Source of the DNA: Tetrapyrgos nigripes | Lineage: Eukaryota > Basidiomycota > Agaricomycetes > Agaricales > Campanellaceae | Assembly (NCBI GenBank): GCA_013368315.1 | Contig: JAACJM010000090.1 | Span: 62,001-126,000 of the forward strand | DNA length: 64,000 nucleotides | Direction: 5' to 3' | Shown: positions 34,830 to 44,900 of the stretch, in pieces | How the letters are laid out: each line of letters starts with the position of its first letter | Position numbering within the stretch: the stretch's first letter is position 1 | The notes under the pieces: generated by a model | Databases searched by the model: none | What the model saw: the letters and a program-made list of their open reading frames with translations, nothing else | What the model was told of the DNA's origin: nothing | Program-made: the position numbers and the translations under genes

Positions 34830-35590
34830 ATTGTAGAACACCGCTTCTGGCAATACTGTAGCTGAATGCTTTGCATTGTATGGTTTTCTATAATGCATAG
34901 TCAACTTCAGCCACACTATACAATGCTGCCGAGACGGTGCCGAATGCAGTATTCTACATGACTATGCATTGTATAGTAGTGCGCTACAATGATACAGGGA
35001 TATAATGCATTGTAGAATACTACTAAAAAGACATAATGCAATGTATCATGCAGGTAATTATCTAATACAATCATAGCCAGTGCCATCCAGCATGCCGAGA
35101 CGATGCCGGCAGCAGAGTTTTCCGTGGTTATGCATTGTAGGATGGTTCACGAGAATCATACACAGATACAATGTATTTTAGAAGACTATTAAAATACAAT
35201 GCATTGTAGAATACTACTAAAAAGACATAATGCAATGTATCATGCAGGTGATTATCTAATACAATCATTGCCAGTGCCATCCAGCATGCCGACACGATGC
35301 CGAAAGCAGAGTTCTACATGGCTATGCATTGTAGAAATGGTGCACGAGAATCATACACAGATACAATGTATTGTAGAAGACTATTAAAAGACATAATGCA
35401 ATGTATCATTTAGGCTATTTTCGGGAACAGTGCTGCCAGCTCCAGCATGCCGAGACAGTGCCGAAAGCACTGTCCTACATAACTTTGCATTGTATAATGG
35501 TGTATAGGAATCATACAGAGATACAATGTATTATAGAAGACTACGAAAAAGACATTGGAGTCTTGTCTAGATATAATGCAATGTACCACT
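34830..35590. repeat. Right ATGCA-rich tandem array, about 180-bp unit
   Basis: Units beginning ACATAATGCAATGTATCA (last copy ATATAATGCAATGTACCA) start at about 35031, 35227, 35391 and 35573, with diverged copies before them. Each unit carries CCAGCATGCCGAGAC-like sequence and the palindrome TACAATGCATTGTA or a variant. The left array shares the AATGCA core and the ATACAATGTAT word. Regularly spaced palindromes suggest binding sites for a dimeric protein. Confidence 0.75.
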
Positions 35591-35594
35591 TAGG

Positions 35595-36002
35595 CTATTC
35601 TCTGATACTATGTATTTTATGTACAACCACGGGTGCAATGGCAGGAGAAGAGTCAGGTAGTGGTAACGGTTTTAGCGAGAGTTGGAGACTTGAAAACGGT
35701 GGTGTAGTTGGTGGGGTGAGGTTGGGAGTGGGAGGAACCGACGTTAGAGGAGACATTGAGATGGGAGAGTTGGCACGAGGCAGGGCATCAAGATCATCGT
35801 TGAGACCTTCGGAGAAGACAGCATTGAGGATCAACGAGTGTAGACAGCAGTCATCATTGGTGACAATAGAATACTGTGCCCCATGTAAAAGTAGGCCTGT
35901 GAACGCGTTAACAGTGCAGATCTGAGAGTCGGGCTCAGGTTGCAAATTGACATCATGAGCATCATGCGGTGTATTCCCGGTGCATCGAGTATGCCTGTGC
36001 AT
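35595..36002 (-). other. 135-codon frame, unrecognised
   Basis: The frame has a Ser/Thr/Pro-rich C-terminal half (MSPLTSVPPTPNLTPPTTPP) like the disordered N-termini of other transposon-cargo genes, but it has no domain and no clear introns. It abuts the right array. It could be a lone first exon of a cargo gene or chance. Bases 36003-36530 upstream of the next gene show nothing recognisable, though some of that gene's first exon may lie at about 36430-36530. Confidence 0.2.
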
Positions 36003-36530
36003 GTGCTTTCTGATGCCAACTCACAAACCTAGGGTAGGGGACGCTAGTATATGAAGAGCTTACCTGAAGGACTTGGAATCTTGAGGGGTTTTACACGTAT
36101 CTTCATGGATGTTGAGATGTGGGATTACAGTGAAGGTTGACCGTTGAGTATGTAACAGCCATGTGATCAAGTGATAGCATGACTGGACGCGTTTCTAGAA
36201 CGCGTCGATAATCATTTTAGTGGCATCGGAGATCTCTCTGAATTGGTTTCTCCCATTCCCCCATGAATAGCTCTCGAACCTACTATGCGACAGTTTGTAC
36301 CTCTGACCGTTGTGATAGACGGCAGAAACCCATTCCAAGAGGAGTAGTTTCTTCAATGTGAGTCTTATTATTTTGTGTACTATCTTTCTGGTATTCAGTA
36401 GCAGTATAGGGCCTGGCAACCTGGTGGTAGAAACAAAGTTCTGCCTTTCATCATCTCTTTTGCTTGTACAACCCGACAGGAGGCAGACAATATCGGCACT
36501 ATCTTAAATGCCTGGATCTCTCATTACCAT

Positions 36531-37469
36531 ATGCTAACTGTCCCTGAGATGGCAGAGAGACTTCGGGAGGATGAGGATGTCGTGGAGCTTGCAGCTAGTC
36601 TGGAGAGCAAGCATGAGTGGTTTTGGGTCGTCAAGCTGGGTCGGAATGTTGGTATCTTTTTGACAGCGTATGTGAAATATCACTATCATGATACTAATGC
36701 GAGTTTGCTAATTGTTTGCTGCAGCCTGGATGCTTGGCGAAGCTTGAACGAGTCTGGAGAAGATAGCTACCGACTGGCTTATGCATGCAAAGGCTTCATT
36801 GACGCAATCCTCACATACATCGATTGCAGACCGAACAATCCCCACTATACATATGACCCTTTACATGATCTTGAGGGTGCTGTAGAGGTTTGTGAGACTT
36901 TCTTTCCACCACCAGTTTTGCCAGCGTCCCCTTGAACTCCGTCTCATCAACCTGTGGCTCCCAGAACGCCTACTACGCCAATCAATAATCGCGCTCGTGC
37001 TGGAACTCCCGTCGTCGGAGCAAGCACGCCGTTCCACTCAACTCCTCGTACCGGTCGTGCAGAAACTCTCGCTCAGCCCCTCACGCCTCCTCGTTCTCAA
37101 CGACTCTCACCACTAGTGTCTCAGTCTCCCTGTCATGTGAGCATCACTATCAACAACTCCCAATCTCAGGATCCAGGTAAGTTTTCGGGTGATCTTTAAG
37201 AAATAAGGGTCTGATGGAACCATGCAGATACCCCGATGCGAAGGTCGGCAGAGTCGGGCCTTCCTTCTACCCCTGCATGCATGGCTACTCGGACCCTTCC
37301 TCACTGGCCGAAATTTTGCTGTCAAACCCATGGAATTGACAGTAGAATAGTGAAGAGTATTTGGGGTGAAGTGGATGGACAAGCAGAGTTCGTTGAAAAG
37401 CTACAGAGTCAGGCTGGAGTAGATGCAGGACAGGCTGGTTTCTTGTGGACAATGCTTGAGGAGATGTAA
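36531..37469 (+). pseudogene. Second protein with possible RNase H1 N-terminal-like fold, one nonsense codon
   Basis: The first part has an acidic helix (PEMAERLREDEDVVELAASL), then FWVVKLGRNVGIFLTA, then after an intron (GTATGTG donor at about 36669, acceptor at about 36724) DAWRSLNESGEDSYRLAYAC and KGFIDAILTYIDC. The order aromatic-LGRNVGIF-W-S..SYRL-KGF resembles a viroplasmin-like domain, weakly. A Pro/Thr-rich linker follows, interrupted by TGA at 36933-36935 but otherwise continuing in the same frame (TPSHQPVAPRTPTTPI). After another intron the last exon carries HWPKFCCQTHGIDSRIVKSI and DAGQAGFLWTMLEEM and ends at 37469. I do not recognise the C-terminal part. Confidence 0.45.
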
Positions 37470-37613
37470 CTCATAGATAGGCAAAAATGATTTTGATATT
37501 TCTGAGATTTAGTGCTAGATACATGTGCGTTGTGGTGACCAAGATTTGTTTAGCCGGTGGCTGGGATCTAGCCAGCCCTACAAAAACAAGACCTCCTGTT
37601 TGCCCTTCGAGCT

Positions 37614-39295
37614 ATGACTGCTAGGAAAGCACGGTCGAAGGCCAACAGCTTTGAGCGTCTTCTGGCCAAGGCTCGCAAGAACGGACTCTCCACCAGGAAG
37701 GCATGGCGCTACACGAAACCGCGTAAACGTAATCCCAAAAGCAATGAGGAGAAGGCCATCGAGAAAGCAGCACACGACGCAAAGAAGAAGACATATTCCG
37801 AACGGTTGCAAGAGTGTATGGGCCAGGTGTACAGGATGGCTGAGGGTCTGGCTGAAGAGTTTGGGAAGCACGATGCTGGGTACTACTACACCAAAATCAT
37901 GCAGGTCCATTGTCTTCCAGAACACATTCCAGGCTTTTGTCAGTATGCGAGTGGAGGAAATCAATAAAGGTGTGTCTTACCATGTTTATGAAGGCTCAAC
38001 ATTGTGACGAGAAGTTTTCCAGACATACCAGAGGGTGAGAACCGGCGAAAGGTAGGGGAATGCATTACCGACATTGCCAAGGAGTGGAACGAGTTGTCGA
38101 CTGAGGAGAAAAAGGAGAGGACTGCTGACGCCCTGGCGAAGTTGAAGGAGAACAGGGATAATCGGGAACTGGCCTCTCATAACACGCTGTTGGCAGCGTT
38201 TCATGACACACGAAGTATGCTTGAAGAGGTGAAGTTGGCGGTATGTGATCTGTTAAATCTGTAGAATATTTACTCATACCATTCCAGCTTCAAAGGCTCA
38301 ATTCACATACAGGATGTGAAGCCTTGCTTATCGCTGTCCGTTCAAACTCGGGTCACTACAACCCAGCTGACTCTTGGGGTACTAGCCCACGCGTACTGGA
38401 ATTCTTCAACCTTTCATACAGGGAACCGACAGACAAAATGGCTCACCGTTTGGAGGGTTACTGTGTTTCAGGCTTGGAGGGTGTGGCTCACAATTACCAG
38501 CGCGAGTTATCAGGAATGAAGAGTGGAGTGGTCAACCTGATATTGTCAAAATTGAGTGAGTGTTAATATAGATAATGAAGACTTGTGGAGGCGGGAGGCA
38601 AGACCAAGATCTCCAGGATGTTCTACTCAAACTTTGATGAGCACATCACAGCGAGATACGGTATCATCATCAAGGGATGGCCATTGAACTGGTTCTGCAG
38701 CCCCAGTGACTTAAATACCCGCTCTGAAGTCGATATCCTTCGAAACACCTAGGAGAACAATACGTGCACCTTCTACAAGATGACGGAGACTGAGTGGAAG
38801 GAGTGGGAGAAGAAGAGGTTTGAGGAAAAGGTTGCAGAGAGTAGCACTCAAACCACACCAGGCAATGTGCATGACACTGGTTCGGAACCTCCTCCCAACA
38901 ATGACGCAGGTTGTGAGCCCACTAGACCGTCAGGATCCTCTCCAGGCGCAACCTCAACATCCCCTCCCGAGGACACACCGGCATCTTCTGCCAACGGGCC
39001 CGAGCCTTTGCCATCATGCCAGCAAGTCTTGACCCAGCAAACTCCTCTCCAGCAGATCCAACCCCCTGCCCTGCCGGTAGACCAGTCCCAACCAAAACGA
39101 CGTGGAAGAAAACTAAAGGAGGGCAGACGGGTTGCAAATGCGACCTTTGTTAATAGTAGTGCGATCATTGGGGCGAATGGTGAAGTGACTATGAATGCGC
39201 CTAAGAGAAAGACGCGGAAGGATAAGGGTGAGGCAAGGAAGAAGCAGAGGACGTCTACAGGGGAGGAAGGTCTTACAGCATCGAGACCAATGTAA
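37614..39295 (+). pseudogene. HMG-like Agaricomycete-expanded protein, degraded
   Basis: The N-terminal part is basic (MTARKARSKANSFERLL, SNEEKAIEKAAHDAKKK). It is followed by an HMG-box-like helical region, RVEEINKG then KVGECITDIAKEWNELSTEE and KKERTADALAKLKENR. Further on is a block I know from large uncharacterised Agaricomycete families: HTGCEALLIAVRSNSGHYNP, YCVSGLEGVAHNYQRELSG, then MFYSNFDEHITARYGI and WFCSPSDLNTRSEVDIL. The C-terminal tail is disordered and basic (QPKRRGRKLKEGRR). Lesions are a frame loss near 37905-37930 and TAG at 38750-38752, where relatives have a Trp in LRxWE. It ends at 39295, 169 bp from the right TIR. DNA binding is inferred only from the HMG-like region. Confidence 0.6.
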
Positions 39296-39463
39296 GTGTT
39301 CCGTACATATATGTACATATGCCTGTATGCCTACCTAGTTATTGGAAAAGACCATTGTAATGAGTTCTTGCTGATGGCGGGTCACATTGGATCAACGGCA
39401 ACAAGTTAGGGGCTTCAACTTGGTGATACGACGGTGGGACTCTAAGCGAGAGACAATGACGAG

Positions 39464-39877
39464 AAGAATAACAACGTTCGGTAATCCGAAGTGCAGAGAT
39501 GTTGATATATTGATGGGACAGTGGGAGGGCGGGACGGAATAAGCGAGGGACAATGGCGGTGGTGTTGATGATGACGGTCAGGAAGGAAGAAGTGCCGACA
39601 GGTCGGTGATCACGCTGGTTGATGGTCTCGGGAGAGAGTTGCCAGTGATGACGTACCTTGGAACATCGGACATGTATCCGCTGGTACTTCCGAGGAACCA
39701 TCTGGACTCCTACCTTAAAGGGAGACTGGATCTACCTTCCTTAATGGTAGAAATTGGGCGTTTACTGGCAGAAATCCTGCCAGGTAGTGGAGAACAACGA
39801 CTTTGATTGCAGGATATTTGGATCAACCCCGGGTGCATATCATTGATATTGGTTACCGGATGTAAGATGTACAGGTG
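39464..39877 (-). repeat. Right terminal inverted repeat of the giant element
   Basis: 414 bp, the reverse complement of the left terminus, ending GATGTACAGGTG at 39877, directly against the CATACTAC duplication. Its inner edge lies about 170 bp beyond the stop of the HMG-like gene. Confidence 0.9.
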
Positions 39878-39892
39878 CATACTACTTTGCAA

Positions 39893-40650
39893 GTAGCTGC
39901 AATGTAGTCAATACAAGAGTGAAATTTTGGCATGATTTTGTTGAGGAGGGCCTCGTAACTTGCCATGTGAAGCAGTGGCACCTTTCCCCAGTTTATGTCA
40001 TAGCGACCTCCCAGATCTTTTCCACAGGTTTAAATTCCCACCTCTGTTCGTTGGCGCTCGTCAAGCGCTCATCTGGAATCATGGTCGAGACCCATGACGT
40101 CGTTCACGGCTTCCTCAGACCAACGCGAGGCCTTTAGGATGTCTCTCTGAGATGCCGACAACTGACCAATCAGTCTAGACACCATTCCAAGGAATGTCGA
40201 CAACCACGATGTCATGCCAGCTGGCAGTGTGTCGACTCGTCTCGTTTTCACTGCTAGCGGCGACAATGTCCACCGCCCTATTCCTCCGTTCCTCAAGCTT
40301 GCATTCGCCTCGAGTGCAAACCTCGTAATTCTTGCCATTTCCCGCAAGGATTTGTTGACAAACTGTGATGTCGGCGTTCTCTCAGGACTCTTCTTCTACA
40401 ATCATCAGCCCTTGATTCTACCCAACTCCAAGCAGTGTTCGCATACCCCAAATCGCAAATAATACACGCTTGTGACATGGCTCATCCCTTTGGATGCCTA
40501 CTCCCCCTACCTACAACTACGCGATGAGCTACCAATTGATCGGTCCTGTTTTTCTATCCCAACTTCTCAAGCTCTCTTTCTCTTAGCATCCACCGGTCCC
40601 AATCGCTGGATTATCTGAGCTGAGACCCACAGAAACCTATTCTACATGGG
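39893..40650 (+). repeat. tRNA-like boxed repeat, copy C
   Basis: It starts just beyond the giant element's right duplication with GTAGCTGCAATGTAGTCAAT, then GGCCTCGTAACTTGCCATG, a B-box-like GGTTTAAATTCCC (about 40027), TTCGTTGGCGCTCGTCAAGC, and a long 3' part including CCGCCCTATTCCTCCG and CAATTGATCGGTCCTG. It is the most complete copy together with the one at 42.96-43.66 kb. It appears to be part of the DNA into which the giant element inserted. Confidence 0.6.
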
Positions 40651-40864
40651 CTCAACAGGCCCATACTTGGACCGGTGTGTAGAATTGTGCGGGTCGCGAC
40701 TGCGTACCAGCGTGTCGGTGGCTGTGTACGTGCGTGCCGCTGAAATTTTCGTTCGAGTTCTCGTCCACTATGTCAAAATAAATTCTACAGAATATCTGAA
40801 CCTATGGCCTGTATCTAATCTTGCAAGTTCTTAAAACAGCAAATTTTGTACATTTCGTACATGT

Positions 40865-41656
40865 ATGACTTGGAAACTGGCACGCACGTCGAGAAGTGAC
40901 CCGCAGATCTATCGGGGCCCGCACGTATCCCCGATCTCCGGTAGGAGGAGGGACTTGCAAAACTCGAATGGCCATGATCGAATGTTTTTCTCCGGGTTTA
41001 TAAGTTCTTTACCACGTTCTCGTCATGTGGTCATAATCATGCGGTCACTCTTTTTCAAATTCGTAGTCCGCCTCTTTGACTCCAACTGTCGTCTCGTCGA
41101 CATACTGAATCACTATGGACCATCATCTTCGCACCGTAGCCTCAAATACGCCTATATTCTTGAGCACCCTGTCCAGACTACAACTGAACTATTGCTGCAG
41201 TTTCCGCACACGCTTTTATACTCCGTTCACTGTATTTTTGAACCTCACATATCTGAAACACTACCTCGAAAACACTATGCGTCTTTCTTGGTCGGTAAAC
41301 TTCTGCTTGTTGGCATTCTCCCCTACGATGGCCCTCTTGTTCCCGAACATGTCTATCATTCTAAAATTTTGTCTATGCAACATATCTTCGGTTCTGAGTT
41401 TACTGGTCAATACATGCGTGCTGCGCTGTCGCAATTCTTGGCGTCTAAGTTAATTGCTAGTAGTATCCATAGTATACACTCTTCTGTCATCATCGTCTCA
41501 TACTCTAATGTTTATCTCTGTATGATTACTAGTAATATCCATGGTATACACTCTTCTGTCATCATCATCTCAAACGCTACGGAGTCGGGGATGCCGCGTC
41601 CCACGGCCTTAAGCATGACATCATGTGCGGACCAGCCCAATACCCGACGCGTCTAA
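40865..41656 (+). other. 263-codon open frame, unrecognised
   Basis: The longest open frame of this interval has no recognised domain and no splice pattern. Its 3' third spans a tandem duplication: GTATACACTCTTCTGTCATC occurs at about 41472 and again at about 41546, period about 74 bp. The flanks (40651-40864 and 41657-42100) show nothing else. It could be a chance frame in a decayed retroelement. Confidence 0.2.
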
Positions 41657-42129
41657 TTAACTGTTGCTCTCTATTGCTATCCGTGTGCAATGGTGCATTG
41701 AAAACTTAGGTAAACAGCTCATAAGCTCTCTCAATCATAATGAAAAATCAATATGCATGCGTTAAGACCTTTGACGTTGAGAAATGCTCGTCCCTGACGT
41801 CGTTCGGGGTTACCCGATGTCACTTCCCACGCTTTCTATGAGCCTCGCTCTCTGTTTGCCTCAACAAGCAGATATGTGCCTCAGAGACAACGGAATATGC
41901 TTGAGACATGTATAGGTGTCTTTCGAATTTTTTTCACAGCTGGATCCTCGGTAATCATGAGTATATAAGTATGTTATCAAAAAAAGTTGGTCATTTTGCA
42001 GCACTCGTACTTGCTTAGAGCACTTAGCTGGGGGTTTAAAAAGCCAAAACAAATCTAATAAGGTATCTGAAACCCTAAAAAAGCTATCCTGGTTGTATAT
42101 GACTTTTTGGATGTGTGTAGTGAGAAATG

Positions 42130-42960
42130 CAGCTAATCCAAGGCAACACGCATGGGCCCGCCGACCCGCAGGTGACCTGCAGGGGTGACCCATTGCAACC
42201 ATACTCGGACGAATGCATATGGCAATGAATATGATTCTAACACATGATGACAATGGACCTGGGAGGAGCGATTTGCTTTTTGACAGTGATTGCATGAGTC
42301 ATGAGGATGGAGAGGTACCCTTTACACTTAGTCCTAGGGAGGGTACATTTGTGCTGGAGATAACTACCAGTATACATGTGAAGCAAGGAAAGAAGAGAGG
42401 AGTGATAGTTTCACACTTTGATGTCGGTATTTGTCTTGCAACATAGATAGGTATGACTTTTGAACACCAATTTTTCAAGTATCACTGTTTGTCTTCATAT
42501 CCTCTTTCATTGTTTTAGCTCACCTTGTCTCAGCAGCTGCAGCGTAGTCAATATAAGAGTAAAATTTTGACTTTATTGAACAGGCCTCGTAGCTTGCCAT
42601 GTGAAGCGATGGCTCTTTACCCCAGTTTATGTTGTAGCAACCTCCCAGATCTTTTCCACGGGTTCAAACTCCCACCCCTGTTCGTTGGCGCTCATTAGGC
42701 GCTCATCTGGAATCACGGTCGAGACCCATCAAAGACCCATGACGTTGTTCACGGCTTCCTCGGATCAACGCGAGGCCTTTCTGTCGACAACCACAACGTC
42801 ATGCAAACGTCATGCCAGCTGGCAGTGTGTCGACTCTCTCGTTTTCACTGCCAGCGTCGACAATGTCCACTGCCCTATTCCTCCACTCCTCAAGCTTGCA
42901 TTTGCATCGAGTATAAACCTCGTAATTCTTGTCTTCAAATCTTCTTTCGTTGTTTTAGCT
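42130..42960 (+). repeat. Repeat copy D, paired with the copy at 44.07 kb
   Basis: An 830-bp block starting ATACTCGGACGAATGCATAT (about 42200) and continuing through TTTGACAGTGATTGCATGAG, ATAGTCAATATAAGAG-type sequence and the boxed repeat (GGGTTCAAACTCCC at about 42660) is duplicated at about 44112-44800 in the same orientation. The two copies differ by scattered substitutions and a roughly 90-bp indel after TTTACACTT/TTCACGCTT. Confidence 0.65.
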
Positions 42961-43660
42961 CAGCGTAGTCAATATAAGAGTAAAATTTTGGCTTTATTGA
43001 ACAGGCCTCATAGCTTGCCACACGAAGCGATGGCTTTTTACCCCAGTTTATGTCGTAGCAACCTCCTGGATCTTTTCCACGGGTTCAAACTCCCACCCCT
43101 GTGCGTTGGCGCTCGTCAAGCACTCATCTGGAATCACAGTTGAGACCCATGACATCGTTCACAGCTTTCTCGGAACAACGCGAGGCCTTTAAGTTAGGTC
43201 ATTCAGATTTCTATTGCCGGTCTCTGAGATGCCGACAACCGATCAGTCTAGGCACAACCCACAATGTCGTTTTCACTGCCAGCGTCAACAACCTCCACTG
43301 CCCTATTCCTCCACTCCTCAAGCTTGCATTCGCCTCGAGTCGTAATTCTTGCCTCTCTTTCGTCAAGTCCTCCTTTTCCCAAGGATTTGTCGACAAACTG
43401 CGACATCGGCGTTCTCTCAGGACTCTTGTTCTGCAGCAAGCCTTGATTCTACCTGACTCCAAGCAGCATTCGCATACCCCAAATCGCAAATAATACACAC
43501 TTGTGACATGGCTCCTCCCTTTGGATGCCTACTCCTACCAATTGATCGGTCCTGTTTCTCTATCCCATCTTCTTAAGCTCTCTTTCTCTTTCCGTCTGCC
43601 GGTCCCAATCGCTGGAATATCTGTGCTGAAACTCACATAAACCTATCCTAGACTTGCTCT
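42960..43660 (+). repeat. tRNA-like boxed repeat, copy E (long form)
   Basis: It runs from AGCGTAGTCAATATAAGAG through CCTCATAGCTTGCCACACGA, GGGTTCAAACTCCC (about 43081), CCACTGCCCTATTCCTCC, ACTGCGACATCGGCGTTCTC and ATTGATCGGTCCTG. The 3' half matches copy C closely. Together they define a unit of about 700 bp. Confidence 0.65.
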
Positions 43661-44069
43661 GATAAAATCGTGGTTGAAGGAGCATGTTTGAACTAAACTT
43701 CTACAATAGCAGTGGCACATTTCTTTGATTTTTTCGTCTCCATCTCTATGTACTGAGTGTTTGTTTTTTGCATGACAGGAAGCTTTACATCTGCAAATTT
43801 ATTATTCACTGCTATTCCAGAAATAGCCTCCCATTGTTCTTTTGTCCAATGTCTGATGCTCATTTCAAGACTGTCGCTTTGGATTTTTTAATTCTGTGTT
43901 TCTTAAAAGGCACCCCTTTTTCCACCTTTCTTTTGTGTTTGTGCAGGAAGTCACTGGCTTCAAGCTCTCTTCGTTACGCATCCCTGGCTCAGTGAGTGAG
44001 CCAATCGGCCCAGAAGCTTGGGAATGGTATAGCGGCTTTCCCAAATTGCCCTCGGAACCTCATTGCTCG

Positions 44070-44900
44070 GAGGCCCATCTGTGCCAATGCTTCTCCGCTG
44101 GGCTCAACAGGTCCATACTCGGACGAATGCATATGGCAATGAATATGATTCTAACGCCTGACGACGATGGACCCAGGAGGAGTGATTCACTTTTTGGCAG
44201 TGATTGCATGAGTGATGAAGATGGTGAGGTACACTTCACGCTTCGATGTCGGTATTGTGTTGGGATTTGTCTTGCAACATGGGTAGGTATGATTTTTGAA
44301 CACTGATTTTTCACGTATCACTGTTTGTCTTCAAATCCTCTTTTGCTGTTTTAGCTCTCCTTCTCTCAGTGGCTGCAGCATAGTCAATATAAGAGTAAAT
44401 TTTTGACTTTATTGAACAGGCCTCGTAGCTTACCACGCGAAGCAATGGCTCTTTACCCCAGTTAATTTATGTCGTAGCGACCTCCCAGATCTTTTCCATG
44501 GGTTCAAACTCCCACCCCTGTTCGTTGGCGCTCATTAGGCGCTCATCTGGAATCACGGTCGAGACCCATCAAAGACCCATGACATTGTTCACGGCTTCCT
44601 CGGATCAACGCGAGGCCTTTCTGTCGACAACCACGTCATGCAAATGTCATGCCAGCTGGCAGCATGTCGACTCTCTCGTTTTCACTGCCAGCGTCAACAA
44701 TGTCCACCGCCCTATTCCTCCACTCCTCAAGCTTGCATTCACATTGAGTACAAACCTCGTAATTCTTGTCTTCAAATCCTCTTTCGTTGTTTTAGCTCTC
44801 TCTCAGCAGCTGCAGCGTAGTCAATATAAGAGTAAAATTTTGGCTTTATTGAACAGGCCTCGTAGCTTGCCACGCGAAGCGATGGCTTTTTACCCCAGTG
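44070..44900 (+). repeat. Repeat copies F and G
   Basis: Copy F (about 44112-44800) is the partner of copy D. A truncated copy G (44805-44900) repeats only GCAGCGTAGTCAATATAAGA through GCGATGGCTTTTTACCCCAG and then stops. The sequence between copies E and F (43661-44069) is pyrimidine-rich with no gene recognised. Confidence 0.6.

Larger units (their letters stand above)
14590..39885. mobile_element. 25.3-kb cargo-bearing KDZ/TET DNA transposon with TIRs and 8-bp target duplication
   Basis: The element proper is 14598-39877. Both ends begin CACCTGTACATC reading inward. The inverted termini run 396 bp on the left and 414 bp on the right, with about 16 mismatches (mostly transitions) and one roughly 18-bp indel. 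The 8-mer CATACTAC stands immediately outside both ends, at 14590-14597 and 39878-39885, with no mismatch. Eight base pairs is the duplication length known for Zisupton, a member of the KDZ superfamily, and two KDZ transposase genes lie inside. The other cargo is a TET/JBP dioxygenase, two genes with possible RNase H1 N-terminal-like domains, a basic coiled gene, an HMG-like gene and an 806-codon unknown. Most are broken by stops, so this copy is unlikely to be autonomous now. Ends and duplication are seen directly; which transposase acts on the ends is inference. Confidence 0.85.

Noticed and set aside
14590..39885. A Starship-type element
   Set aside because: Starships have a DUF3435 tyrosine recombinase at one end and no long TIRs. 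None is visible here, while TIRs, an 8-bp duplication and KDZ genes are.
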